Assembly: GCA_006844605.1 (NCBI GenBank)
Contig: SPJN01000015.1
Location: 24,251 to 88,250 of the forward strand
Length of the DNA stretch: 64,000 nt
Reading direction: 5' to 3'
Origin: Hyphomicrobiales bacterium
GTDB taxonomy: Bacteria > Pseudomonadota > Alphaproteobacteria > SPJN01
The translations under genes were made by a program, and so were the position numbers. The number at the start of each line of letters is the position of its first letter. Position 1 is the stretch's first letter. Positions 30,016 through 40,100 of this stretch are shown in pieces. A model generated the notes under the pieces. That model saw only the letters and a program-made list of their open reading frames with translations. It did not search any database and had not been told where the DNA came from.

Positions 30016-32700
30016 ATGGCCGATACGAAAGATACCGAACCCAAACCCGAAGGCGGAAAAGCCGGACGCACCCTGTCATTGAAGACAGGCGGCGGTGCCG
30101 GTGGACGTCGCGGTGGTGGCGGCGCGGGCGGTTCGTCCCGTCCCAAAGTCGTGGTGGAAAAAAAGCGCAAGCGTATTTCGGTGCCAACCGATGGTCAGCC
30201 CGCCGCCAAACGCGCTGCGCCGAAAAAGCCCGGTGGCGCACCCAAAGTCACGTTGAAGCCCGTTGTCGGCAAGGCTGCGGACCAAAAGAAAGCGACCGCC
30301 AAGGCCGCCCCGACGGTTTCAAACAAACCGATCGAAAGCGTCGATCATCTGACCGATTCCGAACGGTCTGCCCGCGCCAAGGCGCTGGAACAGGCCCGCA
30401 TCGACGAACATAGCCGCGCGCAGGAAACTGCAGAAGAAGAACGTCGCCGCGAAGCTGAAGCCGCGAAGCGTGCGGTTGAAGAAGCCGCAGACGCCAAGCG
30501 CCGGGGTGAAGAAGACGAAGCCCGCCGCAAGGCCGAAGAAGAAGCCGCCCGCAAGCTTGAGGACGAGGCCCGCAAACAGGCCGAAGCCAAGCGCAAGGCA
30601 GAAGAAGAAAAATCCCGCCAAACCGATGAAGCGCGCAAGGCCAAACAACGTGGCAAGGTTGCTGATCCGGTAAAGGCACAGCCCGAACCGGAAGCAGAAG
30701 GCGACAACCGCCGCAAGGCACCGCCGACCAGCTTCCGCGTGAAGGAAAGCCGCAAACGGCCCAGCGAAACCGCAGCACCCGCCAAGGGCGGTGATCGCCG
30801 CCGCAGCGGTAAACTGACGATCAATCAGGCCCTGAACGAGGACGAAGGCCAGCGCGCCCGTTCGCTTGCCTCGCTCAAGCGTCGCCGCGAACGTGAAAAG
30901 CGCCAGCTTGAAAAATTGCGCGCCTCAAACGAAAAAGTGGCCCGTGAAGTGATCATCCCCGAAGCCATCACCGTGCAGGACCTTGCTGCGCGTATGGCCG
31001 AACGTGGTGCCCTTGTGGTCAAAACGCTGATGGATTTGGGCGTCATGGTCACCGTGAACCAAACCATTGATGCAGACACTGCCGAACTTGTTGCCGAAGA
31101 ATTGGGCCACAAGGTCAAGCGTGTGTCAGATGCCGACGTTGAAGTCGGTCTGGAAATCGATATCAAGGATGATGATGTCGATCTGCAGCCGCGCGCGCCT
31201 GTCGTGACGATTATGGGCCATGTTGACCATGGTAAAACCAGCCTGCTTGATGCCTTCCGCAATGCCAATGTGGTAGCCGGTGAAGCTGGCGGTATTACCC
31301 AGCATATCGGTGCCTATCAGGTCAAAGACCCGAACGGCAATCTGATTACCTTCCTCGACACGCCGGGCCATGCGGCCTTTACCCAGATGCGTGCCCGTGG
31401 GGCGTCAGTCACTGATATCGTGATCATCGTGGTGGCTGCCAATGATTCCGTCATGCCGCAAACCGTCGAAGCGATCAATCACGCCAAGGCTGCCGAAGTG
31501 CCGATCATTGTTGCCGTCAACAAGTGTGACCTGCCCGAGGCGAATGCCGCCAAGACCAAGCAGGATTTGTTGCAGCATGAGATTTACGTCGAAGAAATGG
31601 GTGGCGACATCCAATCCGTCGATGTGTCCGCCAAAACGGGCGAAGGTCTCGACACCCTGATGGAAGCCATCTCGCTACAGGCTGAATATCTTGAATTGAA
31701 AGCCAACCCGACTTCCGAAGCCTCAGGCTCCGTCATTGAAGCCAAGCTCGACAAGGGTCGTGGCCCCGTTGCCACCGTTCTGGTCGGTCGCGGCAGCTTG
31801 AAAAAGGGTGACATCTTTGTCGCCGGTGCCGAATGGGGTCGGGTCCGCGCACTGGTCAACGATCAGGGCCAACAAATCAAGGCCGCAGGCCCCAGCCAAC
31901 CGGTTGAGGTTCTGGGTCTGCAGGGCGCACCCGAAGCAGGCGACGAATTTATCGTGGTTGATAATGAAAACCGCGCGCGTGAAGTGTCCGAATTCCGTAC
32001 ACGCAAGAAACGCGAAGCACAGGCCGCCAAATTGGCCGGTGCCAATAAGTTCGAAACCATGTTTGCGCAGTTAAGCGATGACAGGGCCGCCGAAGTCCCC
32101 GTGATCATCAAGGCAGACGTTCAAGGGTCTGTTGAAGCAATCATCGGCGCTCTTGATGGGCTTGGCACTGATGAAGTGCGCGCCCTTGTGCTGCATGGCG
32201 GCGTCGGCGGGATTACCCAGCATGACGTGTCATTGGCACAGGCATCAAACGCGCTGATCATCGGCTTTAACGTCCGCGCCAATCCGCAGGCCCGGGATCT
32301 TGCGAAGGCCGAAGGGATTGAGCTGCGTTACTATTCGGTGATTTACGATCTGGTTGACGAGATCAAGGCTGCGATGTCCGGGATGCTTAGCCCCGATATG
32401 CAGGAAGAGTTTATCGGCCGCGTCGATGTTCGCGAGGTATTCTCGGTCGGCAAATCGAACAAGGTTGCCGGTTGCTTGGTCACCGAAGGCAATGCCCGGG
32501 CCAAGGCCAAGGTGCGCTTGTTGCGTGATGAAGTCGTCGTCCATGAAGGCGAAATCGACAGCCTGCGCCGCTTTAAGGATGAAGTGAAGGAAGTCGCCGC
32601 CGGTACTGAATGTGGTGTGTCATTGCTGAACTATCAGGACGTGAAGGTCGGCGATGTGCTGGAACTTTATGACGTGAAGGAAGTCGCCCGGACGCTTTAA
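30016..32700 (+). CDS. infB: Translation initiation factor IF-2
   Basis: 894 residues. It delivers initiator tRNA to the 30S subunit. The long N-terminal region (about 1-270) is low-complexity, alternating Lys/Arg/Glu/Ala with coiled-coil potential (residues 115-220), as usual in Alphaproteobacteria. The GTPase domain starts near residue 400 with G1 GHVDHGKT, G3 DTPGHAAF and G4 NKCD, followed by the beta-barrel and C-terminal fMet-tRNA-binding domains. Confidence 0.97.
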   Translation: MADTKDTEPKPEGGKAGRTLSLKTGGGAGGRRGGGGAGGSSRPKVVVEKKRKRISVPTDGQPAAKRAAPKKPGGAPKVTLKPVVGKAADQKKATAKAAPTVSNKPIESVDHLTDSERSARAKALEQARIDEHSRAQETAEEERRREAEAAKRAVEEAADAKRRGEEDEARRKAEEEAARKLEDEARKQAEAKRKAEEEKSRQTDEARKAKQRGKVADPVKAQPEPEAEGDNRRKAPPTSFRVKESRKRPSETAAPAKGGDRRRSGKLTINQALNEDEGQRARSLASLKRRREREKRQLEKLRASNEKVAREVIIPEAITVQDLAARMAERGALVVKTLMDLGVMVTVNQTIDADTAELVAEELGHKVKRVSDADVEVGLEIDIKDDDVDLQPRAPVVTIMGHVDHGKTSLLDAFRNANVVAGEAGGITQHIGAYQVKDPNGNLITFLDTPGHAAFTQMRARGASVTDIVIIVVAANDSVMPQTVEAINHAKAAEVPIIVAVNKCDLPEANAAKTKQDLLQHEIYVEEMGGDIQSVDVSAKTGEGLDTLMEAISLQAEYLELKANPTSEASGSVIEAKLDKGRGPVATVLVGRGSLKKGDIFVAGAEWGRVRALVNDQGQQIKAAGPSQPVEVLGLQGAPEAGDEFIVVDNENRAREVSEFRTRKKREAQAAKLAGANKFETMFAQLSDDRAAEVPVIIKADVQGSVEAIIGALDGLGTDEVRALVLHGGVGGITQHDVSLAQASNALIIGFNVRANPQARDLAKAEGIELRYYSVIYDLVDEIKAAMSGMLSPDMQEEFIGRVDVREVFSVGKSNKVAGCLVTEGNARAKAKVRLLRDEVVVHEGEIDSLRRFKDEVKEVAAGTECGVSLLNYQDVKVGDVLELYDVKEVARTL

Positions 32701-32749
32701 TGACCGCGCCTGATTTGCTGTCATTCGTCCGCGCCTGATGGGGAAAACC

Positions 32750-33244
32750 ATGTCCCGCCGTAGACCACGCCGTAACGCAACAAATATTGCAGCCGGGGCA
32801 TCGCCCCGTCTGTCCGGTCGTGCGCCCAGCCAACGTCAGTTGCGCATGGGTGAAGCGATGCGCCAGGCGCTTGCTGATATTATCACCCGTGAAAGTTTCG
32901 CCGATCCGTTGATCGCCGATGCCACTTTCACCATTTCTGAAGTGCGCCCCAGCCCCGATCTGAAACAGGCCACCGTGTTTGTGTCTGTCCTGGGTATGGA
33001 TGGGCATGAGGAACAGTTGGCCATTCAGGCATTGAATGCCCAAAAAGGTCCGATCCGGCAGGCACTTGACCAAAAGATCACCCGCAAATATTCAGCCGCG
33101 CTGAATTTCGTCCGTGACGCCCTGTACGATCAGGCAGGCCATATCGATGCGCTGTTGCGCAGTGACAAGGTGCAGGCAGATATTTCAGAAGCAGATGCCG
33201 ATTTTGATGTCGACGATAATGACGAGGACGGGCATGGGGCGTAG
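32750..33244 (+). CDS. rbfA: Ribosome-binding factor A
   Basis: 164 residues from the ATG at 32750, which has a purine-rich GGGGAA just upstream; an ATG at 32738 lacks a good site. RbfA binds 30S precursors during 16S rRNA maturation. The KH-like domain includes RMGEAMRQALADIITRE and TISEVRPSPDLKQATVFVSVLG. An Arg-rich N-terminus and an Asp/Glu-rich tail flank it. The end overlaps truB by 11 bases. Confidence 0.93.
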   Translation: MSRRRPRRNATNIAAGASPRLSGRAPSQRQLRMGEAMRQALADIITRESFADPLIADATFTISEVRPSPDLKQATVFVSVLGMDGHEEQLAIQALNAQKGPIRQALDQKITRKYSAALNFVRDALYDQAGHIDALLRSDKVQADISEADADFDVDDNDEDGHGA

Positions 33245-34199
33245 GCGGCGGCGCGGACTTCCCATTAACGGCTGGGTCATTGTGGACAAGCCGCGGGACG
33301 TCACCTCAACTGATGTGGTTGCCATTGTGCGCCGCGCGTTTAACGCGCAAAAGGCCGGGCATGGCGGCACGCTTGACCCTTTGGCTGAAGGTATTTTGCC
33401 CATCGCGCTGGGCGAGGCGACAAAAACCGTCCCCTTTGCGATGGATGCCACGAAATCCTATGACTTCACTATCCGCTGGGGTGAAGAACGCACCACCGAT
33501 GACCTTGAAGGCGATGTCACCGTCACATCCGACAAGCGCCCCACGACAGACGAAATTATGCAGGGTCTGGAACAGTTTACCGGGCAGATTTCACAGGTGC
33601 CCCCGCAGTTTTCCGCCATTAAGGTGGATGGCGCGCGGGCCTATGATCTGGCGCGCGGCGGCGAAGATGTGGCCCTGAAGGCCCGCCCGGTTCATGTGAT
33701 TGATTTGGACTATTGCGGCCCGCTTGATGACACGCACGGCGCGTTTCGCATGACCTGCGGAAAAGGCACCTATGTCCGGGCCTTGGCCCGTGATTTGGGC
33801 CGTGCGCTGGGCTCCGCAGCGACGGTTGCAGCCATTCGGCGGACCCGCGTGGGTCCGTTTGACGCGGATCGGGCGATTTCGCTGGATTCTTTGCGCGATT
33901 TGGACAATAGTCCGCCACCTGAACAGGCCCTTTTGCCTGTCGAGACTGCGCTGGACGGTATCCCGGCGCTAGCCCTGACAGGTTCGGACGCGCAATTGGT
34001 GCGCAATGGTGGGGCCGTTCGGATCACCCGATTGATGGCAGATCAGCTTGCCCAATCCGGCTTATCGGGCGCCACGCCCCCCTCTGACGAGGATGGTGCG
34101 GCCCCGCTGGTCAAATTGTTTGACCCGCAAGGGCGCTTTTTGGCCTTGGCAAGTCCGGTAAAAGGCACTGTGCAGCCAGTTCGGGTATTCCATTGTTGA
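33234..34199 (+). CDS. truB: tRNA pseudouridine(55) synthase
   Basis: 321 residues from the ATG at 33234; the frame extends upstream inside rbfA, but the conserved protein begins with GWVIVDKPRDVTSTDVV. The catalytic Asp lies in GHGGTLDPLAEGILPIALG. KGTYVRALARDLG is a further family motif. It makes pseudouridine 55 in the T loop of tRNAs. The start lies inside rbfA with GAGG upstream, so the two are probably coupled. Confidence 0.95.
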   Translation: MGRRRRRGLPINGWVIVDKPRDVTSTDVVAIVRRAFNAQKAGHGGTLDPLAEGILPIALGEATKTVPFAMDATKSYDFTIRWGEERTTDDLEGDVTVTSDKRPTTDEIMQGLEQFTGQISQVPPQFSAIKVDGARAYDLARGGEDVALKARPVHVIDLDYCGPLDDTHGAFRMTCGKGTYVRALARDLGRALGSAATVAAIRRTRVGPFDADRAISLDSLRDLDNSPPPEQALLPVETALDGIPALALTGSDAQLVRNGGAVRITRLMADQLAQSGLSGATPPSDEDGAAPLVKLFDPQGRFLALASPVKGTVQPVRVFHC

Positions 34200-34225
34200 C
34201 CGATACCGTTTGAAGGAAAAAAGAT

Positions 34226-34495
34226 ATGTCCATTACGCCAGAGCGTAAGCTAGAAGTAATCGCCAAGTTCGCCACCAAAGAAGGCGACACAGGGTCCCCC
34301 GAAGTACAGGTTGCAATCCTGACAGATCGGATCCAGACCCTGACCGAACACTTCAAGTCACACAAAAAAGATAATCACTCACGTCGCGGTCTGATCAAAA
34401 TGGTCAACCAGCGTCGTAAGCTGCTTGACTATGTCAAGGGCAAGGATCAGGCCCGGTACGAGGCGCTGATTAAAGAATTGGGTCTGCGTAAGTAA
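34226..34495 (+). CDS. rpsO: 30S ribosomal protein S15
   Basis: 89 residues, exactly the standard S15 length, with the rRNA-binding core around [31 protein letters not shown] purine-rich AAGGAAAAAAG stretch precedes the ATG. In Escherichia coli S15 represses its own translation; no pseudoknot was evaluated here. rpsO precedes pnp, the usual order. Confidence 0.97.
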   Translation: MSITPERKLEVIAKFATKEGDTGSPEVQVAILTDRIQTLTEHFKSHKKDNHSRRGLIKMVNQRRKLLDYVKGKDQARYEALIKELGLRK

Positions 34496-34511
34496 ACGCA
34501 GTTTCAATGGC

Positions 34512-34544
34512 GGAGCGGCAGTATGATAACAAGATCGCCGCTCC
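34512..34544 (+). other. rpsO-pnp intergenic hairpin
   Basis: GGAGCGGC (34512-34519) and GCCGCTCC (34537-34544) form a perfect 8-base stem around a 17-base loop. It lies just after rpsO and before the terminator. In enterobacteria a hairpin in this gap is cut by RNase III to start pnp autoregulation; here that role is only inferred from position. Confidence 0.5.
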
Positions 34545-34583
34545 CCGGACAGTGCATGGTTCTGACCAGATAACAGCAAGATG

Positions 34584-34620
34584 AAAAAGGCGGCGGGTGA
34601 AAACCTGATCCCGCCTTTTT
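34584..34620 (+). terminator. Terminator after rpsO
   Basis: AAAAAGGCGG pairs with CCGCCTTTTT; with an inner GG/CC extension, and the final T run follows. It should separate rpsO from pnp, which is 165 bases further on, so pnp probably has its own promoter in 34621-34784; I could not identify one convincingly. Confidence 0.8.
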
Positions 34621-34784
34621 GTCGTAGTTAGATCAGCAGCACCATCGCAAAAGGCAGACCGTGACGGTCATGGTTTGCTTTGCCCACGGACGGGCAGCCC
34701 CCATTGGAATAGATGTTGTGGGGGGCAATGAATGACAGGGCGGAAGGTCCGTTCTGTATTGTAGGTGGATAAGGAAAATCCAAA

Positions 34785-37031
34785 ATGTTTGACAAGCAAG
34801 TCAAAGAAATCGAATGGGGCGGCCGGACGCTGCGCCTAGAAACCGGGCGCGTTGCCCGTCAGGCCGATGGGGCCGTTCTTGCCACATATGGTGAAACCAC
34901 CGTATTGGCCACAGTTGTTGGCGCCAAGTCAGCCAAACCCGGTCAGGACTTCTTTCCGTTGACCGTGAACTATCAGGAAAAATCATACGCAGCGGGCAAG
35001 ATCCCCGGTGGTTTCTTCAAACGTGAAGGCCGCCCGTCAGAGCGTGAAACGCTGATCTGCCGCCTGATTGACCGCCCGATCCGCCCCCTGTTTGCGGATG
35101 GCTTCAAAAACGAAACACAGGTCATTGTCACGGTGATGAGCCATGACATGGAAAATGACCCCGATATTCTGGCCTTGGTTGCGTCTTCTGCTGCCTTGAC
35201 CTTGTCCGGTCTGCCCTTCATGGGTCCGATCGGTGCGGCCCGCGTTGGCTATAAGGATGGCGATTACATCCTGAACCCGACACTGGACGAAATGAACGAT
35301 GCTGAAAACTCGCTTGATCTGGTTGTTGCCGGCACAGGTGACGCCGTGTTGATGGTTGAATCAGAAGCCAAAGAGCTTTCCGAAGAAATCATGCTTGGCG
35401 CCGTGACCTATGGTCATGAACAGTTCCAGCCCGTCATTGATGCCATCATTGAACTGGCCGAAGTTGCCGCAAAAGAACCGCGCGACTTTGAACCCAAAGA
35501 CCTTAGCGACCTTGAAGGTCAGATCAACACTGCATCAGAAGCTGATCTGCGCGCCGCCTATGCAATCGCCGACAAGGCAGCCCGTAAGGCCGCTGTTGAT
35601 GCTGCCAAAGCCAAGGCAAAAGACGCAGTCGTCGCAAGCCTGGGTGATGACGCATTGAACGATGTTGATTTCGGCGATGCCTTCAAGCATGTCGAAAGCG
35701 GTATTGTGCGTAACAATATTCTGGACACCGGTCTGCGTATTGACGGTCGTGACACCAAAACAGTCCGCCCGATTCTTGCAGAAGTTGGCATCCTGCCCCG
35801 TACGCATGGGTCCAGCCTGTTCACCCGTGGTGAAACACAGGCCATCGTGGTTGCCACATTGGGCACCGGCGATGATGAAAAGATGATCGACGATCTGGAC
35901 GGCAAGCGTTACGAAAACTTCATGCTGCATTACAACTTCCCCCCCTATTCTGTGGGCGAAGCTGGCCGCGTGGGTTTCACCAGCCGTCGTGAAGTCGGTC
36001 ATGGCAAGTTGGCATGGCGCGCCGTTCGCGCGGTTCTGCCCGGTGCCGATGAATTCCCCTACACGATCCGTATCGTGTCGGAAATCACCGAATCCAACGG
36101 CTCTTCCTCAATGGCCTCAGTGTGCGGTAGTTCACTGTCATTGATGGATGCCGGTGTCCCGATCAAGCGTCCCGTTGCCGGTATTGCCATGGGCCTGATC
36201 AAGGAAGGCGAACGCTATGCCGTTCTGTCTGACATTCTGGGTGATGAAGATCACCTTGGTGACATGGACTTCAAGGTTGCCGGTACAGATGCCGGCGTGA
36301 CCTCGCTGCAGATGGACATCAAGATCACGGGCATCACGACCCAGATCATGGATGTTGCTTTGGAACAGGCCAAGGATGGGCGTTTGCACATTCTGGGTGA
36401 GATGTCCAAGGCCCTGACCGAAAGCCGCGATAGCGTGGGCGAACATGCACCGCGAATTGAAGTGATCAAGATTCCGGTCGAAAAAATCGGCGAAGTGATC
36501 GGCCCGGGTGGCAAGAACATCCGTGCCCTTGTTGAAGAAACCGGTGCCAAGATCGACATCAGTGACGACGGTACCGTTCGCGTTGCCGCTGTTGACAAGT
36601 CATCCATCGACGCTGCCCTTGACCGTTTGCGCGGCATTACGGCAGAAGCCGAAGTTGGCGTGATCTATGATGGTAAGGTTGTGAAGACCGTCGAATTCGG
36701 CGCCTTCGTGAACTTCATCGGCAATCGCGACGGCCTTGTCCATATTTCTGAAATCGCCAATGAGCGCGTCAATCAAGTGACTGACGTTCTTGAAGAAGGC
36801 CAGGCCGTTAAGGTCAAGGTTCTTGCGGTTGACGAACGTGGCAAGGTCCGCCTGTCCATGCGTGTGGTTGATCAGGAAACCGGCGAAGAGCTGGAAGACA
36901 CCCGCCCGCCGCGTGAAGAACGTGAAGGCGGCAACCGTCGTGGCGGCCGTGGCCGTGGTGGCGATCGGGGCCCCCGTCGTGACAAAAACGAAGGTGGCAA
37001 TGAAGGCGGCAACAGCTCTTCTGAAGACTAA
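34785..37031 (+). CDS. pnp: Polyribonucleotide nucleotidyltransferase (PNPase)
   Basis: 748 residues. A 3'-5' phosphorolytic exoribonuclease. Two RNase PH domains flank a helical domain; then a KH domain ([20 protein letters not shown]) and an S1 domain ([23 protein letters not shown]). The last 40 residues are rich in RGG-like and Asn/Asp/Gly stretches, as in the C-termini of alphaproteobacterial PNPases that bind RNA or RNase E partners. A strong terminator follows. Confidence 0.97.
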   Translation: MFDKQVKEIEWGGRTLRLETGRVARQADGAVLATYGETTVLATVVGAKSAKPGQDFFPLTVNYQEKSYAAGKIPGGFFKREGRPSERETLICRLIDRPIRPLFADGFKNETQVIVTVMSHDMENDPDILALVASSAALTLSGLPFMGPIGAARVGYKDGDYILNPTLDEMNDAENSLDLVVAGTGDAVLMVESEAKELSEEIMLGAVTYGHEQFQPVIDAIIELAEVAAKEPRDFEPKDLSDLEGQINTASEADLRAAYAIADKAARKAAVDAAKAKAKDAVVASLGDDALNDVDFGDAFKHVESGIVRNNILDTGLRIDGRDTKTVRPILAEVGILPRTHGSSLFTRGETQAIVVATLGTGDDEKMIDDLDGKRYENFMLHYNFPPYSVGEAGRVGFTSRREVGHGKLAWRAVRAVLPGADEFPYTIRIVSEITESNGSSSMASVCGSSLSLMDAGVPIKRPVAGIAMGLIKEGERYAVLSDILGDEDHLGDMDFKVAGTDAGVTSLQMDIKITGITTQIMDVALEQAKDGRLHILGEMSKALTESRDSVGEHAPRIEVIKIPVEKIGEVIGPGGKNIRALVEETGAKIDISDDGTVRVAAVDKSSIDAALDRLRGITAEAEVGVIYDGKVVKTVEFGAFVNFIGNRDGLVHISEIANERVNQVTDVLEEGQAVKVKVLAVDERGKVRLSMRVVDQETGEELEDTRPPREEREGGNRRGGRGRGGDRGPRRDKNEGGNEGGNSSSED

Positions 37032-37055
37032 GCCCCTTCCACACTACTGAATAAG

Positions 37056-37092
37056 AAACGGCGGTTGAGGCATCCCCTCAGCCGCCGTTTTT
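37056..37092 (+). terminator. Terminator after pnp
   Basis: A 15-base stem AAACGGCGGTTGAGG with its near-complement (one G-T pair) around a 4-base loop, ending in TTTTT. It contains the stop codon of the convergent gene, and the stem's A-rich 5' side could make it work in both directions. Confidence 0.88.
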
Positions 37093-37731
37093 CTTTGCCG
37101 CCTCATAGTCCGGCCCGCAGACACCCGTGGGATTGTGGGGTAATTTGTGATTGGCATGCAGGAATGATGCACCCGCATTGATTTCGTCATCGGCATGCAC
37201 CATTTGCCAATAGAAACGGTCACGCCCACCTTTAATGACCGAATTGACTGTCACCCTGACTGTGGCCGATGCGCGAGAAAACTTGTGGGCATGGTGTGTA
37301 TCACCAATTGCGGTCGTACTTGTAAAGACTGTCAGACCCGCCACCGCCTCCACAGCGCAGATCGCATCGCCCTGCAGGAATATGACAGCCTGCACATCTT
37401 CGCCTTCCAATGAAAAAGGGACGCGATCAAAATTATGGTTCTCTGGATCAGTTACACGATTTTCAAGGTCGGCTCGTGGGCCATAACCACCAGTTACATA
37501 AATATAGTCCCAATGGGGACCGCCAAACTGGGACAAATCAAGCAGGACAGGACGTGTATAGTTTTCGGCAATCTGATGATGTGCTTTCGTGATGGCGTCA
37601 TCACCCACCATGTCCAGCCAATTGGTGACGGACAGCGCCACAACAAGCAATCCCGGCACACCAAACAAGATCAGCAATATGGCAAGGAAGAGTTTCCTCG
37701 GGTTTCGGAAGATCGACTTACAGTGCATCAT
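37078..37731 (-). CDS. Membrane-anchored protein of unknown function
   Basis: 217 residues, not recognised. One N-terminal hydrophobic segment (about 13-38, LFLAILLILFGVPGLLVVAL) should anchor it, with the remainder probably periplasmic. The soluble part has a GGPHWDYIYVTGGYGPR segment and no obvious catalytic residues. Two adjacent ATG codons offer starts at 37731 and 37728. Its stop codon lies in the pnp terminator. It is the first gene of a short patch without housekeeping functions. Confidence 0.65.
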   Translation of the reverse strand: MMHCKSIFRNPRKLFLAILLILFGVPGLLVVALSVTNWLDMVGDDAITKAHHQIAENYTRPVLLDLSQFGGPHWDYIYVTGGYGPRADLENRVTDPENHNFDRVPFSLEGEDVQAVIFLQGDAICAVEAVAGLTVFTSTTAIGDTHHAHKFSRASATVRVTVNSVIKGGRDRFYWQMVHADDEINAGASFLHANHKLPHNPTGVCGPDYEAAKKNGG

Positions 37732-37892
37732 TCACCGCGCCCAACATAAAGCGCATCTGCCTGCCGCATACAGGACAGTCAGATCAAAAGTCAGGATACG
37801 CAGAAGCACCAAAAACATGCAGCTCCACACCAGAATATTGGCGAGCGTATTATTGGTTATGATCCGCCAAAGCCTGCCCACATCAACCAGCC

Positions 37893-38588
37893 CTAAGTTA
37901 TCCGCCCGATCCAGCGGACGCGGCCTGCGATGCGCAGGCTTTCGGCAATTTCAGCCGGTAGATTTTCGGTTTCATAGGCAGGGTTGTCAGACTTAATCGC
38001 CACAGACCCATCGGTAAACCGCTGCACGCGCTTGACCAACAATCGTTCGTCATAGCCGATGACATAAATCGCATCATCCATGACCCGTTCAATGGCGCGG
38101 TCAACCAACAGAATATCGCCGCTGCGGATGGTGGGTTCCATCGAATCCCCCGTGGCCCCAATAAGCGCGGCCTTGCCCGGCAGAATGGACGCATCATCCA
38201 GCAACCAATCCTTACGAAAGGCGAGGAAATCGACCGGGGCCTGATCTTCGGCAAAGGCCCCCGGCCCGGCAGAGGCAGCCACATCAAAACGCGGCACCAT
38301 GACAAAACCTGAAATATCCGGCGGCTGGCCGTCATAGCCCAACTGGGCCGGGCCATTCAAAAGCCAGTTCAAATCCACGCCCTGTGCCGCCAATTTGGCA
38401 AGTGTTTGTGCCTTGGGCGCAACCTCGCCCATTTCATAGCGTTGATAGGTTCGCAAATTCAAACCCAGCTGGCCCGCAAACACCTGTTGGGGCAGGCCTT
38501 CGCTATCCCGCAGCTCAGCCAAACGCGCGCCAATGGCACGACAGTCCAAGGCGTCTGCTTCTTCATATATGACGTCTTCTGGTTTCAT
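37893..38588 (-). CDS. CI/LexA-like XRE repressor with S24 peptidase domain
   Basis: 231 residues. An N-terminal HTH (about 17-70) with QVFAGQLGLNLRTYQRYEMGEVAPKAQTL in two halves, then a LexA/CI-type S24 domain. The catalytic pair is present: Ser149 in GATGDSMEPT and Lys186 in LLVKRV. A likely self-cleavage site is Ala-Gly in VAASAG (107-108). Such proteins cleave themselves when RecA is active, so it is probably SOS-responsive. It is divergent from a Mor-like gene, with a palindromic operator between. Confidence 0.88.
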   Translation of the reverse strand: MKPEDVIYEEADALDCRAIGARLAELRDSEGLPQQVFAGQLGLNLRTYQRYEMGEVAPKAQTLAKLAAQGVDLNWLLNGPAQLGYDGQPPDISGFVMVPRFDVAASAGPGAFAEDQAPVDFLAFRKDWLLDDASILPGKAALIGATGDSMEPTIRSGDILLVDRAIERVMDDAIYVIGYDERLLVKRVQRFTDGSVAIKSDNPAYETENLPAEIAESLRIAGRVRWIGRIT

Positions 38589-38599
38589 AATTCACTTTA

Positions 38600-38617
38600 T
38601 GTCATATTTACATGACA
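38600..38617. promoter_or_regulatory. Palindromic operator between repressor and Mor-like gene
   Basis: TGTCAT-6-ATGACA, a perfect inverted repeat 12 bases before the repressor start. A weaker half-site (ACGACA..TGTTGA at about 38633-38650) overlaps the -35 box of the divergent gene. On the minus strand TTGTTT and CATAAA boxes flank it, so the repressor may control its own promoter. Confidence 0.6.
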
Positions 38618-38645
38618 AAAACAACATATATTACGACAGTTTTTG

Positions 38646-38673
38646 TTGACTCTTGCGAAAAGATGACTATAGT
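38646..38673 (+). promoter_or_regulatory. Promoter of the Mor-like gene
   Basis: TTGACT (38646-38651), 16-base spacer, TATAGT (38668-38673), both near consensus. Transcription from about 38680 rules out the TTG at 38653 and the ATG at 38674 as starts and supports the ATG at 38722. Confidence 0.7.
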
Positions 38674-38721
38674 ATGGCGTGTATTCAGGGTCAAAGACAA
38701 TCGTATGCAGCCGGAGGGGTT

Positions 38722-39195
38722 ATGAACAAGATTGACGGGGATTTTGTCGGGGGCGGAGACCAAATCACAGTCGAAACGCTGCAGCGCGGTGGCGGCAGTG
38801 GGCTCACCCCACCGCCAGTGCGTGCGAAATCAACCAAGCGAAACGGTCCCCACCGCAATCGGTTTGATGAGTTAAGCCGCCTGATCGGCACCCCCGCTGC
38901 CCATAAATTGGTGGAACGGTATGGCGGTCGGCGCCTGAATATCCCCAGCGCCATGCCGCCCCGTCACGGGTTGGCGCAAACCATCGGGCTGGCCAAGGCC
39001 AGGCTGATCGCCCGCGCCTATGGCGGCACCTGGTTGGTCGTGCCCATTGGGCCTGCAACATTCCAAAAGAAGAAACAGGACCGTGCGCAGCTTTTGCTGG
39101 CAGATGGCAAAACGATCAAGGATGTGGCCCGGCTGACGGGCCTGTCGGAGCGCACCATCCAAAGACTAAGGGCCAAAATGAAAACGGGCGACTGA
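38722..39195 (+). CDS. Mor-like / HTH DNA-binding protein, phage-type
   Basis: 157 residues from the ATG at 38722, preceded by GGAGGGG; earlier in-frame starts lie within the promoter. The middle part (RYGGRRLNIPSAM, then LAKARLIARAYGGTWLVVP) resembles the Mor/C activator family of Mu-like phages, and the C-terminal HTH (TIKDVARLTGLSERTIQRLRAKM) is of the resolvase/Mor type. Together with the CI-like repressor it forms a two-gene divergent pair. No phage structural, integrase or portal gene lies nearby, so it is a remnant or a domesticated switch. Confidence 0.6.
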   Translation: MNKIDGDFVGGGDQITVETLQRGGGSGLTPPPVRAKSTKRNGPHRNRFDELSRLIGTPAAHKLVERYGGRRLNIPSAMPPRHGLAQTIGLAKARLIARAYGGTWLVVPIGPATFQKKKQDRAQLLLADGKTIKDVARLTGLSERTIQRLRAKMKTGD

Positions 39196-39206
39196 CCCAG
39201 CCGCCC
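39178..39206 (-). terminator. fabI terminator (minus strand)
   Basis: Read on the minus strand, GGGCGGCT and AGTCGCCC (39206-39186) form an 8-base stem with one G-T pair, followed by GTTTTCATTTT. It overlaps the 3' end of the Mor-like gene, which converges on fabI. Confidence 0.6.
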
Positions 39207-39235
39207 TTCATCTTCTTAATTAAAGCCCTGAAGGT

Positions 39236-40051
39236 TTACTTCTTCATCATCTCATCAAGGTCAGCGGCGCGAGGCATATTGACGACGTTATACCCTGAAT
39301 CCACATAATGAATTTCACCGGTTACACCGCCCGATAAGGGCGACAGAAGGTAAAGCGCGGAACCGCCGACATCTTCCAACGTCACATTCCGGCGCAACGG
39401 GGCGTGGGCTTCTGAATAGTTGAACATAAAGCGGCTATCGCCAATGACAGCGCCCGCCAATGTACGCATCGGCCCGGCAGAAATGGCATTGACGCGAATA
39501 TTGTCCGGCCCCAAATCAGCAGCCATATATTTCACGCTGGCTTCCAATGCAGCCTTCGCCACACCCATCACATTGTAATTGGGCATCACACGCTGTGCGC
39601 CGCCATAGGTCAAGGTCAGCATCGCGCCGCCGTCAGTCATCAGGGGGGCCGCACGGCGCGCCACATCAGTGAAGGAATAACAAGAAATCAATAACGACTG
39701 GACAAAGTTTTCGCGGCTCGTATCGACATAGCGGCCCTTCAATTCTGACTTGTCGGAATAGGCAATGGCGTGCAGCACGAAATCAATCTTGCCCCATTCC
39801 TGTTCAAGTCGGGCAAAGACTGCATCAAGGCTGTCATCGTCAGACACATCGCAATCTATCGTGATGGTGCTGCCGATGCTCTCAGCCAGCGGTTTCACCC
39901 GCTTGCCAAACGCCTCACCTTGATAGGTAAAGGCGATTTCGGCCCCTTCGGCATGCAGCATCTGCGCAATGCCCCACGCGATGGAGTTATGATTGGCAAC
40001 GCCCATAATCAGGCCACGCTTGCCAGCCATATGACCTTGTTTTTCAGCCAT
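39236..40051 (-). CDS. fabI: Enoyl-[acyl-carrier-protein] reductase (NADH)
   Basis: 271 residues. The last step of each fatty acid elongation cycle. The nucleotide-binding GVANHNSIAWGIAQ at the N-terminus and the catalytic Tyr-X6-Lys in NYNVMGVAKAALE identify a short-chain-dehydrogenase-type FabI. Downstream of fabA and fabB on the same strand with gaps of 49-69 bases, so one operon. A later in-frame Met (MAGKRGL) is an alternative start. Confidence 0.95.
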   Translation of the reverse strand: MAEKQGHMAGKRGLIMGVANHNSIAWGIAQMLHAEGAEIAFTYQGEAFGKRVKPLAESIGSTITIDCDVSDDDSLDAVFARLEQEWGKIDFVLHAIAYSDKSELKGRYVDTSRENFVQSLLISCYSFTDVARRAAPLMTDGGAMLTLTYGGAQRVMPNYNVMGVAKAALEASVKYMAADLGPDNIRVNAISAGPMRTLAGAVIGDSRFMFNYSEAHAPLRRNVTLEDVGGSALYLLSPLSGGVTGEIHYVDSGYNVVNMPRAADLDEMMKK

Positions 40052-40100
40052 CTGTTTTCACCCGTTCCAATCTATTTTCTTGTTCTATCGTTACGACTGA

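Noticed and set aside
33114..33233. 40-residue N-terminal extension of TruB inside rbfA
   Set aside because: It is the shifted reading of rbfA; TruB similarity starts after the ATG at 33234.
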